From: Paragorgia papillata | Lineage: Eukaryota > Cnidaria > Anthozoa > Scleralcyonacea > Coralliidae | Assembly: GCA_035771165.1 (NCBI GenBank) | Contig: JAWNZC010000368.1 | Span: forward strand, 3,134,501 to 3,198,500 | Length of the DNA: 64,000 nucleotides | Direction of reading: 5' to 3' | Part shown: positions 22,736 to 33,442 of the stretch, in pieces | Layout of the letters: every line of letters begins with the position of its first letter | Numbering within the stretch: position 1 is the stretch's first letter | Notes under the pieces: model-generated | Seen by the model: only the letters and a program-made list of their open reading frames with translations | What the model was told of the DNA's origin: nothing | Database searches by the model: none | Program-made: the position numbers and the translations under genes

Positions 22736-23494
22736 CATTTCTTCCGTGTTCTTTTAGCAAATACAATTAATTTCTTCTCAGTGAGACTAAATATTGTAAG
22801 AGAAGAAACCAGACTTTTGAATGTTGTTTAAGTTTGACAATTTTTTCCATTATGTACCTCAACGGTATTGTCAGTTATATATCTGTACATGCATGTATTG
22901 TTTATCTCTATAGTGACATTATTTAGTGCGGCAAAGATCATTGTGTTTTACAACATTTGGAAGCTTGATCTGTGAAACTTACAATTAAGTTTTCCGTTTT
23001 TTGGACTTAAAAAATGAGAAACTGTTCCATGAGAAATATATAACATGCAGATTGCAGTATAATGACGCAGCAATTGTTGGTAGTTTTCCAGATGGATGCA
23101 TGTCTCAGTGTCATTAACAAACATCAGTCAGATTATAGGCGTTGATGGTATTTTTAACGACTTACAACGTGTTGAAGGTCTAGCTTTCAAAACAAAACAC
23201 TTCTGCTGTCTTAGCCTCTTTCTATGCTGTTTATTGTTTATTTTCCAACATAATTACATCAACTGCCAAACCCAAATCCCTCCTGAAGAGACCACGAGAA
23301 GGTCGAAATAATTGTCGAGGGTTGTGTCCCGTGAACTATATATACTGAATATTACTTACGCATCTTTACTCCTTTCTCATAATTGTTTAACTTACTCCCG
23401 TATCAAATCTACACTGCGCCTTCAACCGTCGTTGCATCCGCAAGCTATTAAACAACAAACACAGCAAGATGCGCTTTTTATACCGCATGGTGGG
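22736..23494. other. No recognised gene
   Basis: Intron of the receptor. A 71-codon frame at 23096-23311 contains a hydrophobic stretch (LFLCCLLFIF) but lacks splice or homology support. Confidence 0.4.
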
Positions 23495-23544
23495 TGGGTG
23501 GGTGGGTGGGTGGGTGGATGGATGGATGGATGGATGGATGGATG

Positions 23545-23985
23545 GATACGATACGATACGATACGATACGAAAACTTTATTTAAACACGGTAGTTACATC
23601 AGTTACTTATACAACATAAAAGTACAGTACTGTTCTACCTGTAAGCCGTGTATATACAATAAAATAAACTATATTTATAAATTTTTTTATTTTTTATATT
23701 ATACAGGATTATAATACACATGAAACTATATATATAGATACATAAATATTAGTTAGCATTCATTAAAGTTGCTGATGCAGATCGATAGATTTAAGCTTTC
23801 TTTTGAATGTTGTGAGAGACTGGGTCTCTTTCAAATGTGCAGGAAGAGAATTCCAAAGTTTAGCCCCTGTATAAGCGAAGCTGTTTTTGTAATAGTTGGT
23901 TTTGTTTTGAGGAAGATTAAGATCTTTCTTTGACTTTCTCAAATAATATGTTTTGGAACCAAAATTAGAATTGGAAAATCTCTTT
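23545..23985 (-). mobile_element. LINE 3' end fragment of a second family
   Basis: The - strand holds the last part of a LINE ORF2: NYYKNSFAYTGAKLWNSLPA, then HLKETQSLTTFKRKLKS and a stop at 23763. This is followed by a UTR ending TTTAAATAAAGTTTTCG and a (TATCG)n tail that runs into (GGAT)n and (GGGT)n repeats at 23495-23545. It is related to, but differs from, the LINE at 18712, and only about the last 440 bp were kept. Confidence 0.75.
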
Positions 23986-24600
23986 CATATAGATCACTAA
24001 TATTTTGTTGCCAAAATGTATGAGTTCACTGACTTTCAGCACTTTACTTTTATTGAATAATCAGACTTTTTATGTACAAGCTACTCGTAAGTTATTTTCT
24101 CCGTATAAACAGCCCTAATGTCTTTAATTAACTTGATTTAATTATAAAACAAATGTCTTAAAAATTGTGAAGTCAGCAAACGTTTGAAAACAGGCCTATA
24201 TTCTGGGCCTAAACATTTCTTCGGAAATCTACCCATTAAAGAAAAATTAAGCTCTTAAACGTAGATGATTTTCAGCTGTAGTAGTAACGACATTACGAGT
24301 TGAAAAATGTCTTCCAACGCCTATCAATTTAGTGTATACCTGCAACTTCAATGTATGTAAGAAGGCCCGCGGCAGTAAAGAAACAAAGGAGCATGTGGTT
24401 GTAAAATAGTGGAGCGCTCTTCGAAAATACATCAAGTGATTCGTTTAAATTTGAACTCCTGCAAAGAAAAGCAGCGGGAGAAGGCTTAAAACACCTCTTT
24501 GACTCGTGTTCGTTCTGTAACTTCTTTTGACTTTGACCGTCCGACTGAAGGGATCTTCTCTATCGTTCTCCAGCATTGTTGCAGAAAAGCTAGTTTAATT

Positions 24601-24627
24601 ATGTCGAATACCATTGATGTTAATGAG
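24601..24627 (+). CDS. P-loop-like ATPase gene, exon 1
   Basis: ATG at 24601 starts MSNTIDVNE, followed by a GTACGT donor (phase 0). The exon is too short to prove alone. It is chosen because it is in frame with the exon at 24789 and is preceded by leader-like sequence without an upstream in-frame ATG close by. It would be the N-terminus of a seven-exon gene lying in the same orientation within the receptor's large intron. Confidence 0.5.
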
Positions 24628-24788
24628 GTACGTTTGTAGACGAGATTTTATAGTTTTCCCTTTACCTTGTTATTTAGGATATGGTTCAATATTAGTTCTG
24701 CCAAATGCGTATATTGGCACTATTTTAGATATTGGATGGCTGTATGAACTGTCATTAACACGGCATGCATGTTGTCTTTATTTTATAG

Positions 24789-24976
24789 GGGCCACAGTCG
24801 TGTTCCCAGTTTTTTACCGTAGATGGTGAAACCTTCTACGTTTTCGGAAAGAAAAGGGAATTTCTCGGTGACTTCACTTTAAAAGTTATTGGAGAAATGC
24901 AGCTTTCGACGGATGGTTCAGCCGGGCATTGGGTATGTTCTTGTGGCACTGCGGATCGCATAACAGTTACAACCAG
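24789..24976 (+). CDS. P-loop-like ATPase gene, exon 2
   Basis: A 188-nt exon, phase 0 in and phase 2 out, acceptor TTTATTTTATAG and donor GGTGCGT. It codes for GPQSCSQFFTVDGETFYVFG, then KKREFLGDFTLKVIGEMQL and GHWVCSCGTADRITVTTR. The family is not recognised. The alternating polar/hydrophobic pattern suggests a beta-rich N-terminal domain, and HWVCSCG contains a CxC pair. The phase-2 end matches the next coding exon 2.6 kb downstream. Confidence 0.6.
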
Positions 24977-27538
24977 GTGCGTAACATGCATGAATCCAGT
25001 TTAATTTTAACATCAGTTCTTGTATATGTATGTATGTTATAGTCTATAGTTTGACGGTGAAATTAGTCATCGCATTCCCTGATTCCGAAAAAGTGTAGGT
25101 GGTATATGCATGATCCTGACATATTTGCAAGCATGTGTAAATTGGTATAGTGTTTGAATATCTTTAACCAAAATATACTTTGTCTTTGATGAAACTAAAA
25201 CTCAGTTTACGTTCTACTTATACTTATCATAAAAAAGTTCATTACTAGGAATATCACTACATTTTATCAAATAGGTCTTTGTTCTAACAAGGCAGTCCAT
25301 TGTCCTAGCATTACTGAACGGCAAGACATTGGCGACGGTGTTCCTGCAGTGCAGGCGATTAGATGGTACCGGCCTGTATGTTTTAGGCCTATATAGAGTT
25401 GATATGTCGCGCTCAATTCAAATTCGTTTCATACGACGAATTTAATCCTTACAGCATAGAGAATATTAATTTGAAAATTGCATGAAACATGCCGCAAGTT
25501 GTCATCGTTCCATTTACGCTGCGGAATAAGGACAATTTAGCGTAGAACAACACCAATAGACAAATGTTTATATATAGAATGACTTTCACGACTGACATTT
25601 CTTATTACACTAATATCCGATACTTTTGAATTCCTTCCAAATTCAATGGAACTTCTTCGTTCATTTCTTGAAGTCAGAATTCTGAACGTAAACATATGCT
25701 CTTACCACAAGAAATGCACAGATACTTTGTTGAGGTAGCACAATATATATATATAGATTGTTTATAGTATTGTTGGATTATGATTGCTGGCAGTTATATA
25801 TGTTATATCCAACCTAAAAACCTCTGGAACAAAGGGTTGTTTTGTTCACTCGGCGACAAAGAAGTATTCAGTGTCACCTCGGTTCCGTTCCGTAAGATGA
25901 TGCGACAACAAGTTCTATTTCGTTCCGTTGAATAATATGGACCTTAGCTGACATTATGTTTATATATCAGTTATTATAGTAAAAATCGGGCATTGTGGTG
26001 TCTTTTGCGGGATAAAATGAACAATTCAGCGGGCGAAAATATACACTATATTGCGAGTATTGGTTTGTTGTTTACGGAATTGTATATTGTCAATACTTTG
26101 AAGCAAAGATTGTTTTGATGACAAATGTTGCGTTTTTCTTACAAGTTGACATATATGTTATATATGCCCCCTTCTGAAATCCTTCAAAATACTTAGTAAA
26201 ACATCTTAAACCAAGTTCATAATGTATTGAAACTTGTTTCGAAAATAACAATAAAACTTTTAGATGATTAAATGAATTAATTGTGTTCGCAAGCACCATT
26301 GAAATGTTAATCGTGGTTATAGATGTTAATCGCAATGATTAATTGTTTTTCTATTTTTGAACCGGTGGAGAAATTCTCATAATTATGGCTATCAAACTAT
26401 TCCACGTTTTCGATATTTTTTTTATTGTTTCTTTTTGTCAAGTTTCGTTCTTATTGATCTTAACCGATCGCTGTTGAGCTGATGTTTTGACGCGTTAAAT
26501 TCGACTATTGCGTTCGACTATATCACCTACAGCGTTTATCCAAAATGGCCGAGTTGTCAATGCGACAGACGAGGAAATTAACAATTTTAAAGAAAATGTT
26601 GTTCCTAAAAGTACGAAAATGTGTATTTATACTAAAACAATTGTTAAATAATAAAATTAAAGTTAAAGAATTAAGACTTAAAGGTCAACTCAAGACAAAT
26701 TATTTTTCTGGCTTGTTATATGCGTCAAAGTATGGAGAATACGAATATGATGATAAAAATTTGAGGCAAACCGTACTTTTGTTGATTTCTGAATTTCTTA
26801 ACGAAGTATTCTAAAAAAAGCCGTGTTGTATAAAGAGTCTGGCACTAGCAAGTTTGTGACGTAAACAGACAAACCTGGACGATTGAAATCATAAAAGCTG
26901 ATTTATCATGAATATAACTTGTGCAAGTTTCGAACCGCACATGTATTAAAATATTTGACACTTTTTTAGTGTGTTTACTTTAATGTAAATAATGGACGGT
27001 AAAATCGTTCCTTCCGTTTACATCACACACTACCTAGTGCCAGACTGTTTATACAACAGTAACAACACGGTTTTTTCGTCTGTTTTTGCTGTATACGCTA
27101 TCGTAAAGTTAAACACACAAAAAAAACTCTGAGCTCCAAGCAGGCCTCGAATCCACAGAGCAAATGGCTTACGTAAAATAAACAAAAACGCTTACGTGAT
27201 TCTGGTTGTTAAGTTGTTTTTGTTTATGTGACGTGAGCCAACACGAGGTTGGCATTTGCTCTGATGAAGACCTGAGTCAACAGGTCGAAAGTTCAGCAAT
27301 AAATAAGAAACGTGGTGTTCTTGCTTATATTACAATAAAAATTACTGTAATAATTAATGTGGAAATTCAATAAAATATAAAATAATTGAATCGAATAATT
27401 ACTTAAAAATACTTTCACGAGTGGGTACGTTCTAATCTCAATGTTGTTTTTCTGCTGTTGGTCAATACGATTGGAACGGTACTTGAAGAAATATATTTAG
27501 AAGTTAACTAGTGACAAATATTTCTTACCTTTCTTCAG
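24977..27538. other. Long intron 2 of the ATPase gene
   Basis: Mostly AT-rich. It contains an 89-codon frame (26545-26814) of unknown meaning, Lys/Leu-rich and directly before a hairpin element (26815-27080). A phrase ending CTGATGAAGACCTGAGTCAA at 27268 looks like a retroelement 3' end. Confidence 0.45.
26815..27080. mobile_element. Hairpin MITE
   Basis: Ends AAAAAGCCGTGTTGTATAAA and AACAACACGGTTTTTT form an inverted pair, with inner arms GTCTGGCACTAG / CTAGTGCCAGAC. The 89-codon frame just before it may be part of a larger parent element. Confidence 0.55.
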
Positions 27539-27773
27539 AAAGATCGTGCTAAATGTCAATTGTTTCGGCACAAAGCAGCGTTTTATCGACTCTCTCAGGG
27601 CATCATATGGAGGAGGAACATTCCTATTGGGTCAACAAGTGACTGGAGCTATAATTCAGCTCTATGCAAAGTACCTCAAAGATGACTATGAGAGAAAGGA
27701 AGTTAGGCGATACTTTTTCGAACCCGAATTCATGGGATACCAGGGAGACAAGTATTGGCTTGTATCGAATAAA
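27539..27773 (+). CDS. P-loop-like ATPase gene, exon 3
   Basis: A 235-nt exon, phase 2 in, phase 0 out, acceptor TTTCTTCAG and donor AAAGTAAGT. It codes for KIVLNVNCFGTKQRFIDSL, RASYGGGTFLLGQQVTGAI, an acidic/basic helix (YLKDDYERKEVRRYFFEPEF) and MGYQGDKYWLVSNK. The order of a helical segment, a G-Y/W element and a strand resembles the region that precedes the ATPase core in DUF927/primase-helicase type proteins. That comparison is from memory and is tentative. Confidence 0.68.
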
Positions 27774-28296
27774 GTAAGTACTAATTAAAGTAATTAAGAT
27801 GATACACGAACGGCTATTTGATTTTTTATCTGTGCCTATATAGTTTTATAGATTGAGGCGCAGTGCAACAGTATGGTCATACAGTTTTAAAAACCATAGG
27901 CGTACGGGGTGGGGGTGGGGGCTGCAGCCATAATCTCTATGGCTGCAGCCCCATGCACAATTTTTTTGGGGCAAATCACATTTTTTTGGGCAGCAAGAGA
28001 AATTTGGGCAAGGGGTTTCTAAGAAATTATCCACTTGCAACGTGATGTATATGATCTATATGATAGATTCATAAGAATATTTTTCATCGTTTCACCATCG
28101 TTTGTTTGCGATTGTTTTGTAAACATTTTGGCAACTTGCAAGGCCTTTTTGGGCAAATTGTTCACCGCCCCCCTGGAAAAATAACCGTGCGCCTATCTTA
28201 AAAAGTAGATTTCTTCATAGCCGCTATTTTTAATGATGAAACAGACTTTACGATTACAACTTTATTTAATTAGAACCGGAATTTTTAACATTACAG

Positions 28297-28433
28297 TTAC
28301 ACATTGAACGAGGAAGCATCTTGAGTCCTGATGATTACAAGTTTGTGCCAATGGATGAGTCACTCAACCATTACCAACTTGAAATCAAGCCACGGTTGTT
28401 AAATCTTGCGTATTTAAAAGAATCTCTTGAAAG
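28297..28433 (+). CDS. P-loop-like ATPase gene, exon 4
   Basis: A 137-nt exon, phase 0 in and phase 2 out, acceptor ACATTACAG and donor GGTAATG. It codes for LHIERGSILSPDDYKFVPMD, then ESLNHYQLEIKPRLLNLAYL and KESLER. No signature motif. Continuous reading frame, clean splice sites and matching phases support it as an exon of the gene. Confidence 0.67.
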
Positions 28434-28665
28434 GTAATGTAGCGTGTGCAACAAATTATTGAAACAGCAAGTTCGTTTTAAACTACACATCTGATTGGTT
28501 GCTTGGTTCCTAGTAGCCAATAAAATGCGTAGTTCAGAATGGATTTTGAACTTCCCAATGAACTTGCAAACTTCGAAACGAACTTCAAGTTGTCATGATT
28601 AATGACAGGACTGCTTATTACTTTCAAAAACACTGGGAAAAGCTGTTTTATTTATTAATTAACAG

Positions 28666-28778
28666 ATTCTTTTTCCTGTCATGTGGATTTGGACAGAACG
28701 TTACTCCATTTCGATTGGCAGCAGCCTTTACAGTTGGAAGGCTAGTTAGAAACGCACTGCAACCAGATGATGTTTGGA
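28666..28778 (+). CDS. P-loop-like ATPase gene, exon 5
   Basis: A 113-nt exon, phase 2 in and phase 1 out, acceptor TTAATTAACAG, donor GGAGTAAGT. It codes for FFFLSCGFGQNVTPFRLAAA, then FTVGRLVRNALQPDDVWS. The hydrophobic and small-residue pattern suggests a helix packing just before the P-loop coded by the next exon. Confidence 0.66.
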
Positions 28779-28954
28779 GTAAGTGAGAAATAACGGTTGT
28801 TTTCTGTAAAACAATTGTCAGATTTTTAAGAAATTATGCCATTTACATCATTCAACGAAATAGTAAGGCTTCATCGATTAATAAAGCAAAACATAAACTT
28901 CCATTAAATGAGCACAATATGAAATGTCGTTTACTCTATATATTATAACTTTAG

Positions 28955-29105
28955 CTGAAAGCTCTATTGGAATGGTCTTCTCGGAGACAAAATGTGTTGG
29001 AAAGTCACTTAGTCTATTGATTCTTGCCCATGCACAAGGAATACCAAGTAGAGTGCACCTGATGTTCCTCAGTGGAGGAAACCAGCTTTTATGTGGAACA
29101 TCATC
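28955..29105 (+). CDS. P-loop-like ATPase gene, exon 6 (Walker A-like)
   Basis: A 151-nt exon, phase 1 in and phase 2 out, acceptor TAACTTTAG and donor ATCGTAAGT. It codes for SSIGMVFSETKCVGKSLSLL, then ILAHAQG and VHLMFLSGGNQLLCGTSS. GMVFSETKCVGKS is a strand-loop-helix of the Walker A type (x4GKS), though the usual first Gly/Ala of the loop is Glu. Together with the hhhhDD in the next exon it indicates an NTP-binding P-loop protein. The altered loop leaves catalytic activity open. Confidence 0.7.
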
Positions 29106-29320
29106 GTAAGTATATGCATGTATAGGCATTTTACATTTGCTTATTTCCCCCCGAAGCATTGTTCCCATGAGGTAATTGGAGTAACTTGGAGTAATACTGA
29201 TAAACTTGTGACCCTCCTAAAGTGCGCTACAAACACATGCCACGCGATTCTCCCTACAATAATCTATAAAGCAATGAGAAAGTGGTATAAAATTTACCAA
29301 TAAAATGTTTTCTACACTAG

Positions 29321-29509
29321 AAAGAAGATGCAACAAAGTTTGTCAAGAACAACTGGAGTCGTTATGATAGACGATCCAGACATCAGCAGGCCCTTCAGTG
29401 AATTTCTTCTCCAGGTACAAGGTAGACTGATGGCTGGATCAAACAAGGAAGGAATGAGTGCTCCGAAAGCTGCTGCACTGATATCTTCAAACTCCCCAGA
29501 ATTGGCAAG
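29321..29509 (+). CDS. P-loop-like ATPase gene, exon 7 (Walker B-like), last exon found
   Basis: A 189-nt exon, phase 2 in and phase 2 out if the GTATTG donor is used, acceptor TCTACACTAG. It codes for KKMQQSLSRTTGVVMIDDPD, then ISRPFSEFLLQVQGRLMAG and SAPKAAALISSNSPELAR. VVMIDDPD is a typical Walker B (four hydrophobics, then DD), and ALISSNSPELA resembles a sensor-like ISTN strand. Reading on without splicing ends in a (TA)n run and a stop at about 29543. No further exon was identified, so the gene is either truncated or continues in exons I cannot recognise. Confidence 0.68.
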
Positions 29510-29704
29510 GTATTGTTCTTATATATATATATATATATATTAGTATTTTATTCTGGCTGACGCCAGACGATTTCATTCACCTCTGGGAAAGTCCTCGGAC
29601 AGGAATGAGTTAAGACATCAACGTCCTGCGAAATATCGCGTGAGCACGCCTTTTGTGCAAAATTTAAGAAAAATGAATTGTATCTAATAAATGATACTTA
29701 AGTT

Positions 29705-30361
29705 CTAATTAAAGACGACACTAAAAAGATAAACAGAAACTCTGAGCATAACACTTTTGCAGTCTTTGGAGCAACATCGCATCTCTTTATCAGTCACCCT
29801 GACATGACAGTATCCAGCAGTGCTGTTAGTAGTGGCCTTCCCAAACACACAATACATTGTCGGTGAAACATGGGCAGCTATTGGTAAATGATTTTCCGTG
29901 CAAGCAGTGGAAACATCAGTTAGAGTAGCTCTTGTTGTCTCATCACACTGATACAAATCTATATTATGAGGAAGCTGATGATAAATGTGAAGGGGACTGG
30001 CAGAATGCTCAAGGTTCTCCATATGTTGGCACTTAAAGCTGGAGACTTTCTGGCTATTTATAAGAATTGCTCGGTTCTGCTTGCAGTTGCGGTGGTGGCA
30101 TATTGATGTATTCTTTTCAGTTATGATTATGCATCGGTCATCATGAGTGCTGGTATTAGCAGAGTAAATAGTAGTTTCTCCTGATTTGATGACAAGGGTG
30201 CATTTTGGCACTTCTGGTTTACTCCTTTTTTTATGTATGTATGAACCTCCGAGTTCATAACCACATTCAGGACAAAGTGGAGGTTTGTAGCGAGTAAAAT
30301 ATTCTCTGCCACACTGTGTACAAGAACCTCGGCCACGTTTGGACCCAGTTTTGGTGGATTC
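29705..30361 (-). CDS. Cys-rich putative zinc-binding protein, main exon
   Basis: A 219-codon - strand reading frame from an AATTTATAG acceptor (30362-30363) to TAG at 29705. It begins ESTKTGSKRGRGSCTQCG and continues with CPECGYELGGSYIHKK, giving a CxxC...CxxC treble-clef-like finger. Further Cys/His pairs follow (ICHHRNCKQ, FKCQH, YQC, TACTENH, AGYCH, RCCSKDCKS). About 15 Cys and 10 His in 219 residues suggest several zinc sites, and the basic start suggests nucleic-acid binding. It resembles Cys-cluster domains of transposon-related metazoan proteins, but I cannot name the family with confidence. It converges tail to tail with the ATPase gene, whose last exon ends 195 bp away. The two may have come from one mobile element. 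Confidence 0.6.
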   Translation of the reverse strand, partial: ESTKTGSKRGRGSCTQCGREYFTRYKPPLCPECGYELGGSYIHKKRSKPEVPKCTLVIKSGETTIYSANTSTHDDRCIIITEKNTSICHHRNCKQNRAILINSQKVSSFKCQHMENLEHSASPLHIYHQLPHNIDLYQCDETTRATLTDVSTACTENHLPIAAHVSPTMYCVFGKATTNSTAGYCHVRVTDKEMRCCSKDCKSVMLRVSVYLFSVVFN

Positions 30362-31159
30362 CTATAAATTGCGACATATTTAATAAAGGTAAAGAACAGT
30401 TGGTAATTTCGAATTGCATGATGATTATCATCGATTTCAGCTCAGTTTTCAACGCGCGGTTTCGTAATTTGGAATTGCAGAATCAATAACAACATATTTT
30501 CCGAAAGAAATCGTATCAGAAGAAAGTCTTTCGACTCGGACATTCGAACATGACACTTGACAACGAACTTCCGAACCGCGCGTTGAAAAGTGAACTGAAA
30601 TCCGAACCGCGCGTTGAAAAGCGAGCTGAAATCGACAATAACAACATATTTTCCGAAATAAACCGTAGAAGAGTTAAATCAAAATAATTATTACGGGCAC
30701 AAACTTCCTGTGGTCTCTAGTTACAAGGATTTACCGGTTCGCTATATTAACTATGGTTGCGTTTATAGTTGTCATCATACACAACTCGTTATTTGCACCT
30801 TTTCTTGGAAGAAGCACAAGCTATGTTTGTATATAATAGGAAGCGCAAATATACAACGTCCAACAAGTAACAACGACGAACTTTTATATTATTATGAAGA
30901 ACTCTTAGGCGCAACCCCAAGCTATATATAGGAAGCGCAAATATACAACGACGAACCTTATAACCTTTATATCATTATAAGCAGCGCAAGTTATAAACAA
31001 TAGGAAGCGCAAATATACAACGACGAACATTATAACCTTTATATCATTATAAAGAACTTTTAGGCGCAACCATATTTTCTGACGCTTTCCGTTAACAACG
31101 ACGCAGTTTTTACTAAGCATCCTTCATACTTCAAATATATTTACGGATTTACCACTTAC

Positions 31160-31168
31160 CTTGTCCAT
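31160..31168 (-). CDS. Possible first coding exon (MDK) of the Cys-rich gene
   Basis: On the - strand ATG GAC AAG is followed at once by GTAAGTGG, a strong donor in phase 0. This fits the phase-0 acceptor at 30362. The product would start MDK-ESTKTG. The block around it (31068-31240) is repeated almost exactly at 32505-32680, giving a second identical candidate at 32594-32602. Very short, so the case rests on the donor and the phase. Confidence 0.35.
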
Positions 31169-31500
31169 TAGTTAGTAATCATTAGTGAATATTTATAGAA
31201 CACGTTGACAAAATAAGAAAGAACTTCAGAGGTTGAGCAATTTGAGGTTGAGCAATTTAATTGTAGATCGTATGAAGAGAAACTCTGGTCGACTGAATGT
31301 TTTATTTGGTTTTATTCAACCAACTTCCACCAGAAGAGTTAAACGAAAATTATTGTCATCGTACACAACTCGCAACCCTCTCTTGGAAGCAGCGCAAGTT
31401 ATAAACAATAGGAAGCGCGAATATACAACGACGAACCTTTATGTAATATTTATAAACCGCGCAGGAGGGCTTTATCGGAAATAAAACACGAAGCGATAGC

Positions 31501-31735
31501 CGAGTGTTTTAGAGCCGATAAAGCCCGTACTGCAAGGTTTTTAAATGGCTTCTAAAAAGAATCACTTCATACGTTCATTGGCGTAGTAATTTTGAAAATT
31601 AAGCTTATCTCAGCCGTTAAAAACCAGCGAGAAACTTAGAGCGAGTCTATATCACATATATAGATCCGATACGCTCATGATTTTTCTTTGTGTTTTCCTC
31701 ATGAATTATTAATGAATTTTAGAAATCATTATAAA
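31501..31735 (-). repeat. Interspersed repeat, copy a
   Basis: Reverse complement of 61295-61530. Shared phrases include GATCCGATACGCTCATGATT and TGAACGTATGAAGTGATTCT (complement). Class unknown. Confidence 0.6.
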
Positions 31736-32897
31736 GAACTTTTAGGCGCAACCATACAACGTCAAACAACGACGCATTATACAGTATAATGAGAAACTTT
31801 CAGGAGCCACACACTTTTCAAATTGAATTTTCTGACGCTTTCCGTTAACAAAACGACGCAGTTTTTACTAATACACAACTCGTTATTCGCAACCTTCTCT
31901 TGGAAGAAGCACAAGCTATGTTTGTATATAATAGGAAGCGCAAATATACAACGACGAACCTTATAACCTTTATATCATTATAAGCAGCGCAAATTATAAA
32001 CAATAGTTCCGTTAACAAAACGACGCAGTTTTTACTAATACACAACTCGTTATTCGCAACCTTCTCTTGGAACAAGCACACTATGTTTGTATATAATAGG
32101 AAGCGCAAATATACAACGACGAACCTTATAACCTTTATATAATTATAAGCAGCGCAAGTTATAAACAATAGGAAGCGCAAATATACAACGACGAACCTTA
32201 TAATATAACCTTTATATAATTATAAGCAGCGCAAGTTATAAACAATAGGAAGCGCAAATATACAACGACGAACCTTATAAATAATAGGAAGCGCAAATAT
32301 ACAACGACGAACCTTATAAACAATAGGAAGCGCAAATATACAACGACGAACCTTATAAATAATAGGAAGCGCAAATATACAACGACGAACCTTATAACCT
32401 TTATATCATTATAAGCAGCGCAAGTTATAAACAATAGGAAGCGCAAATATACAACGACGAACATTATAACCTTTATATCATTATAAAGAACTTTTAGGCG
32501 CAACCATATTTTCTGACGCTTTCCGTTAACAACGACGCAGTTTTTACTAAGCATCCTTCATACTTCAAATATATTTACGGATTTACCACTTACCTTGTCC
32601 ATTAGTTAGTAATCATTAGTGAATATTTATAGAACACGTTGACAAAATAAGAAAGAACTTCAGAGGTTGAGCAATTTAATCAGAGTACGTCGATAACCAG
32701 CTATAGATACGAAGAGGAAAAGATATAACCAGCTATAAAGCAGAGCACGTCCGACCAAACTACAGAGCACGTGCGAATAGACGAAGCATAAACTATAAAT
32801 TATCCGACTGGACACACCAGGAGACCATATTGAGAGAAATTCTATTGGCCGCTGTCAGCCAATAACAATCGCCGTTCCGAGCGCTGCGACCTTACTG

Positions 32898-33442
32898 GCT
32901 TGTTTTCCCCCAATCATCATAATGTCAGATATAGATTCAGTTAAAGCGGGCTCATATATCAATCACCCAACGGGAAATATGAGCGTCATATCTAAACTAT
33001 AGTAATATTATAAATACATCTCTCTTTCAACAGTTATCCAAGTATCGAAACCTACATTTTTTCCACGGACAGAATGCACTTTCTCTCGTAATACTGTTCT
33101 AGTGACGTAGATATTATTGAGTAACAAAGAAAGGGCCTCGTAGTAGAGCGCAATCTATACATTTTTAAATGCAAATATCTCTCTACTAATTGCACGAAAC
33201 AGTCTAAAATTTCACAATTTCTTTATTGTCTTTAACTTACAAATTGAAATCATATTTTAGCTGTATTTTATACAATATTAAGAAAAATCAGTCAAGGACA
33301 ATCTTGGACAATAATAGTTGTAACAGTCAACCCCTCCCCCCGATTCAATGTTGTTATATGAAACTCCAGTCCAACATTGTCTCATTTCGGTCAACGTTGA
33401 ATCGGGGGGAGGGGGTGTTACAACATTATTGTCCAAGATTGT
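32898..33442. mobile_element. Solo arm of the foldback element plus 145-bp hairpin
   Basis: Bases 32898-33297 match 21463-21863 over 400 bp almost without change. At 33298 the sequence runs straight into the hairpin also seen at 18095-18239, where the 21.8-kb copy instead runs into the 18-bp minisatellite. Confidence 0.7.

Larger units (their letters stand above)
30760..32560. repeat. Complex tandem repeat rich in GCGCAAATATACAACGACGA
   Basis: Units of 50-75 bp built from AGGAAGCGCAAATATACAAC, CCTTATAACCTTTATATC and AAGCAGCGCAAGTTATAAAC, about 15 copies in two blocks. A 175-bp flank (31068-31240) is repeated almost exactly at 32505-32680. The intervening 31501-31735 is another repeat. Confidence 0.75.

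Noticed and set aside
21844..22757. Long frames of Cys/Tyr-Leu, Leu-rich and Ser-Lys-Gly repeats on both strands
   Set aside because: They come from an 18-bp minisatellite that is open in most frames. No start, splice or homology support.
23096..23311. 71-codon frame with a hydrophobic stretch as a possible signal peptide
   Set aside because: No splice site in a useful phase and no recognisable domain; the hydrophobic part is too far from the start.
26545..26814. 89-codon Lys/Leu-rich frame
   Set aside because: AT-biased composition. It may be a transposon relic next to the hairpin at 26815, but nothing allows a call.
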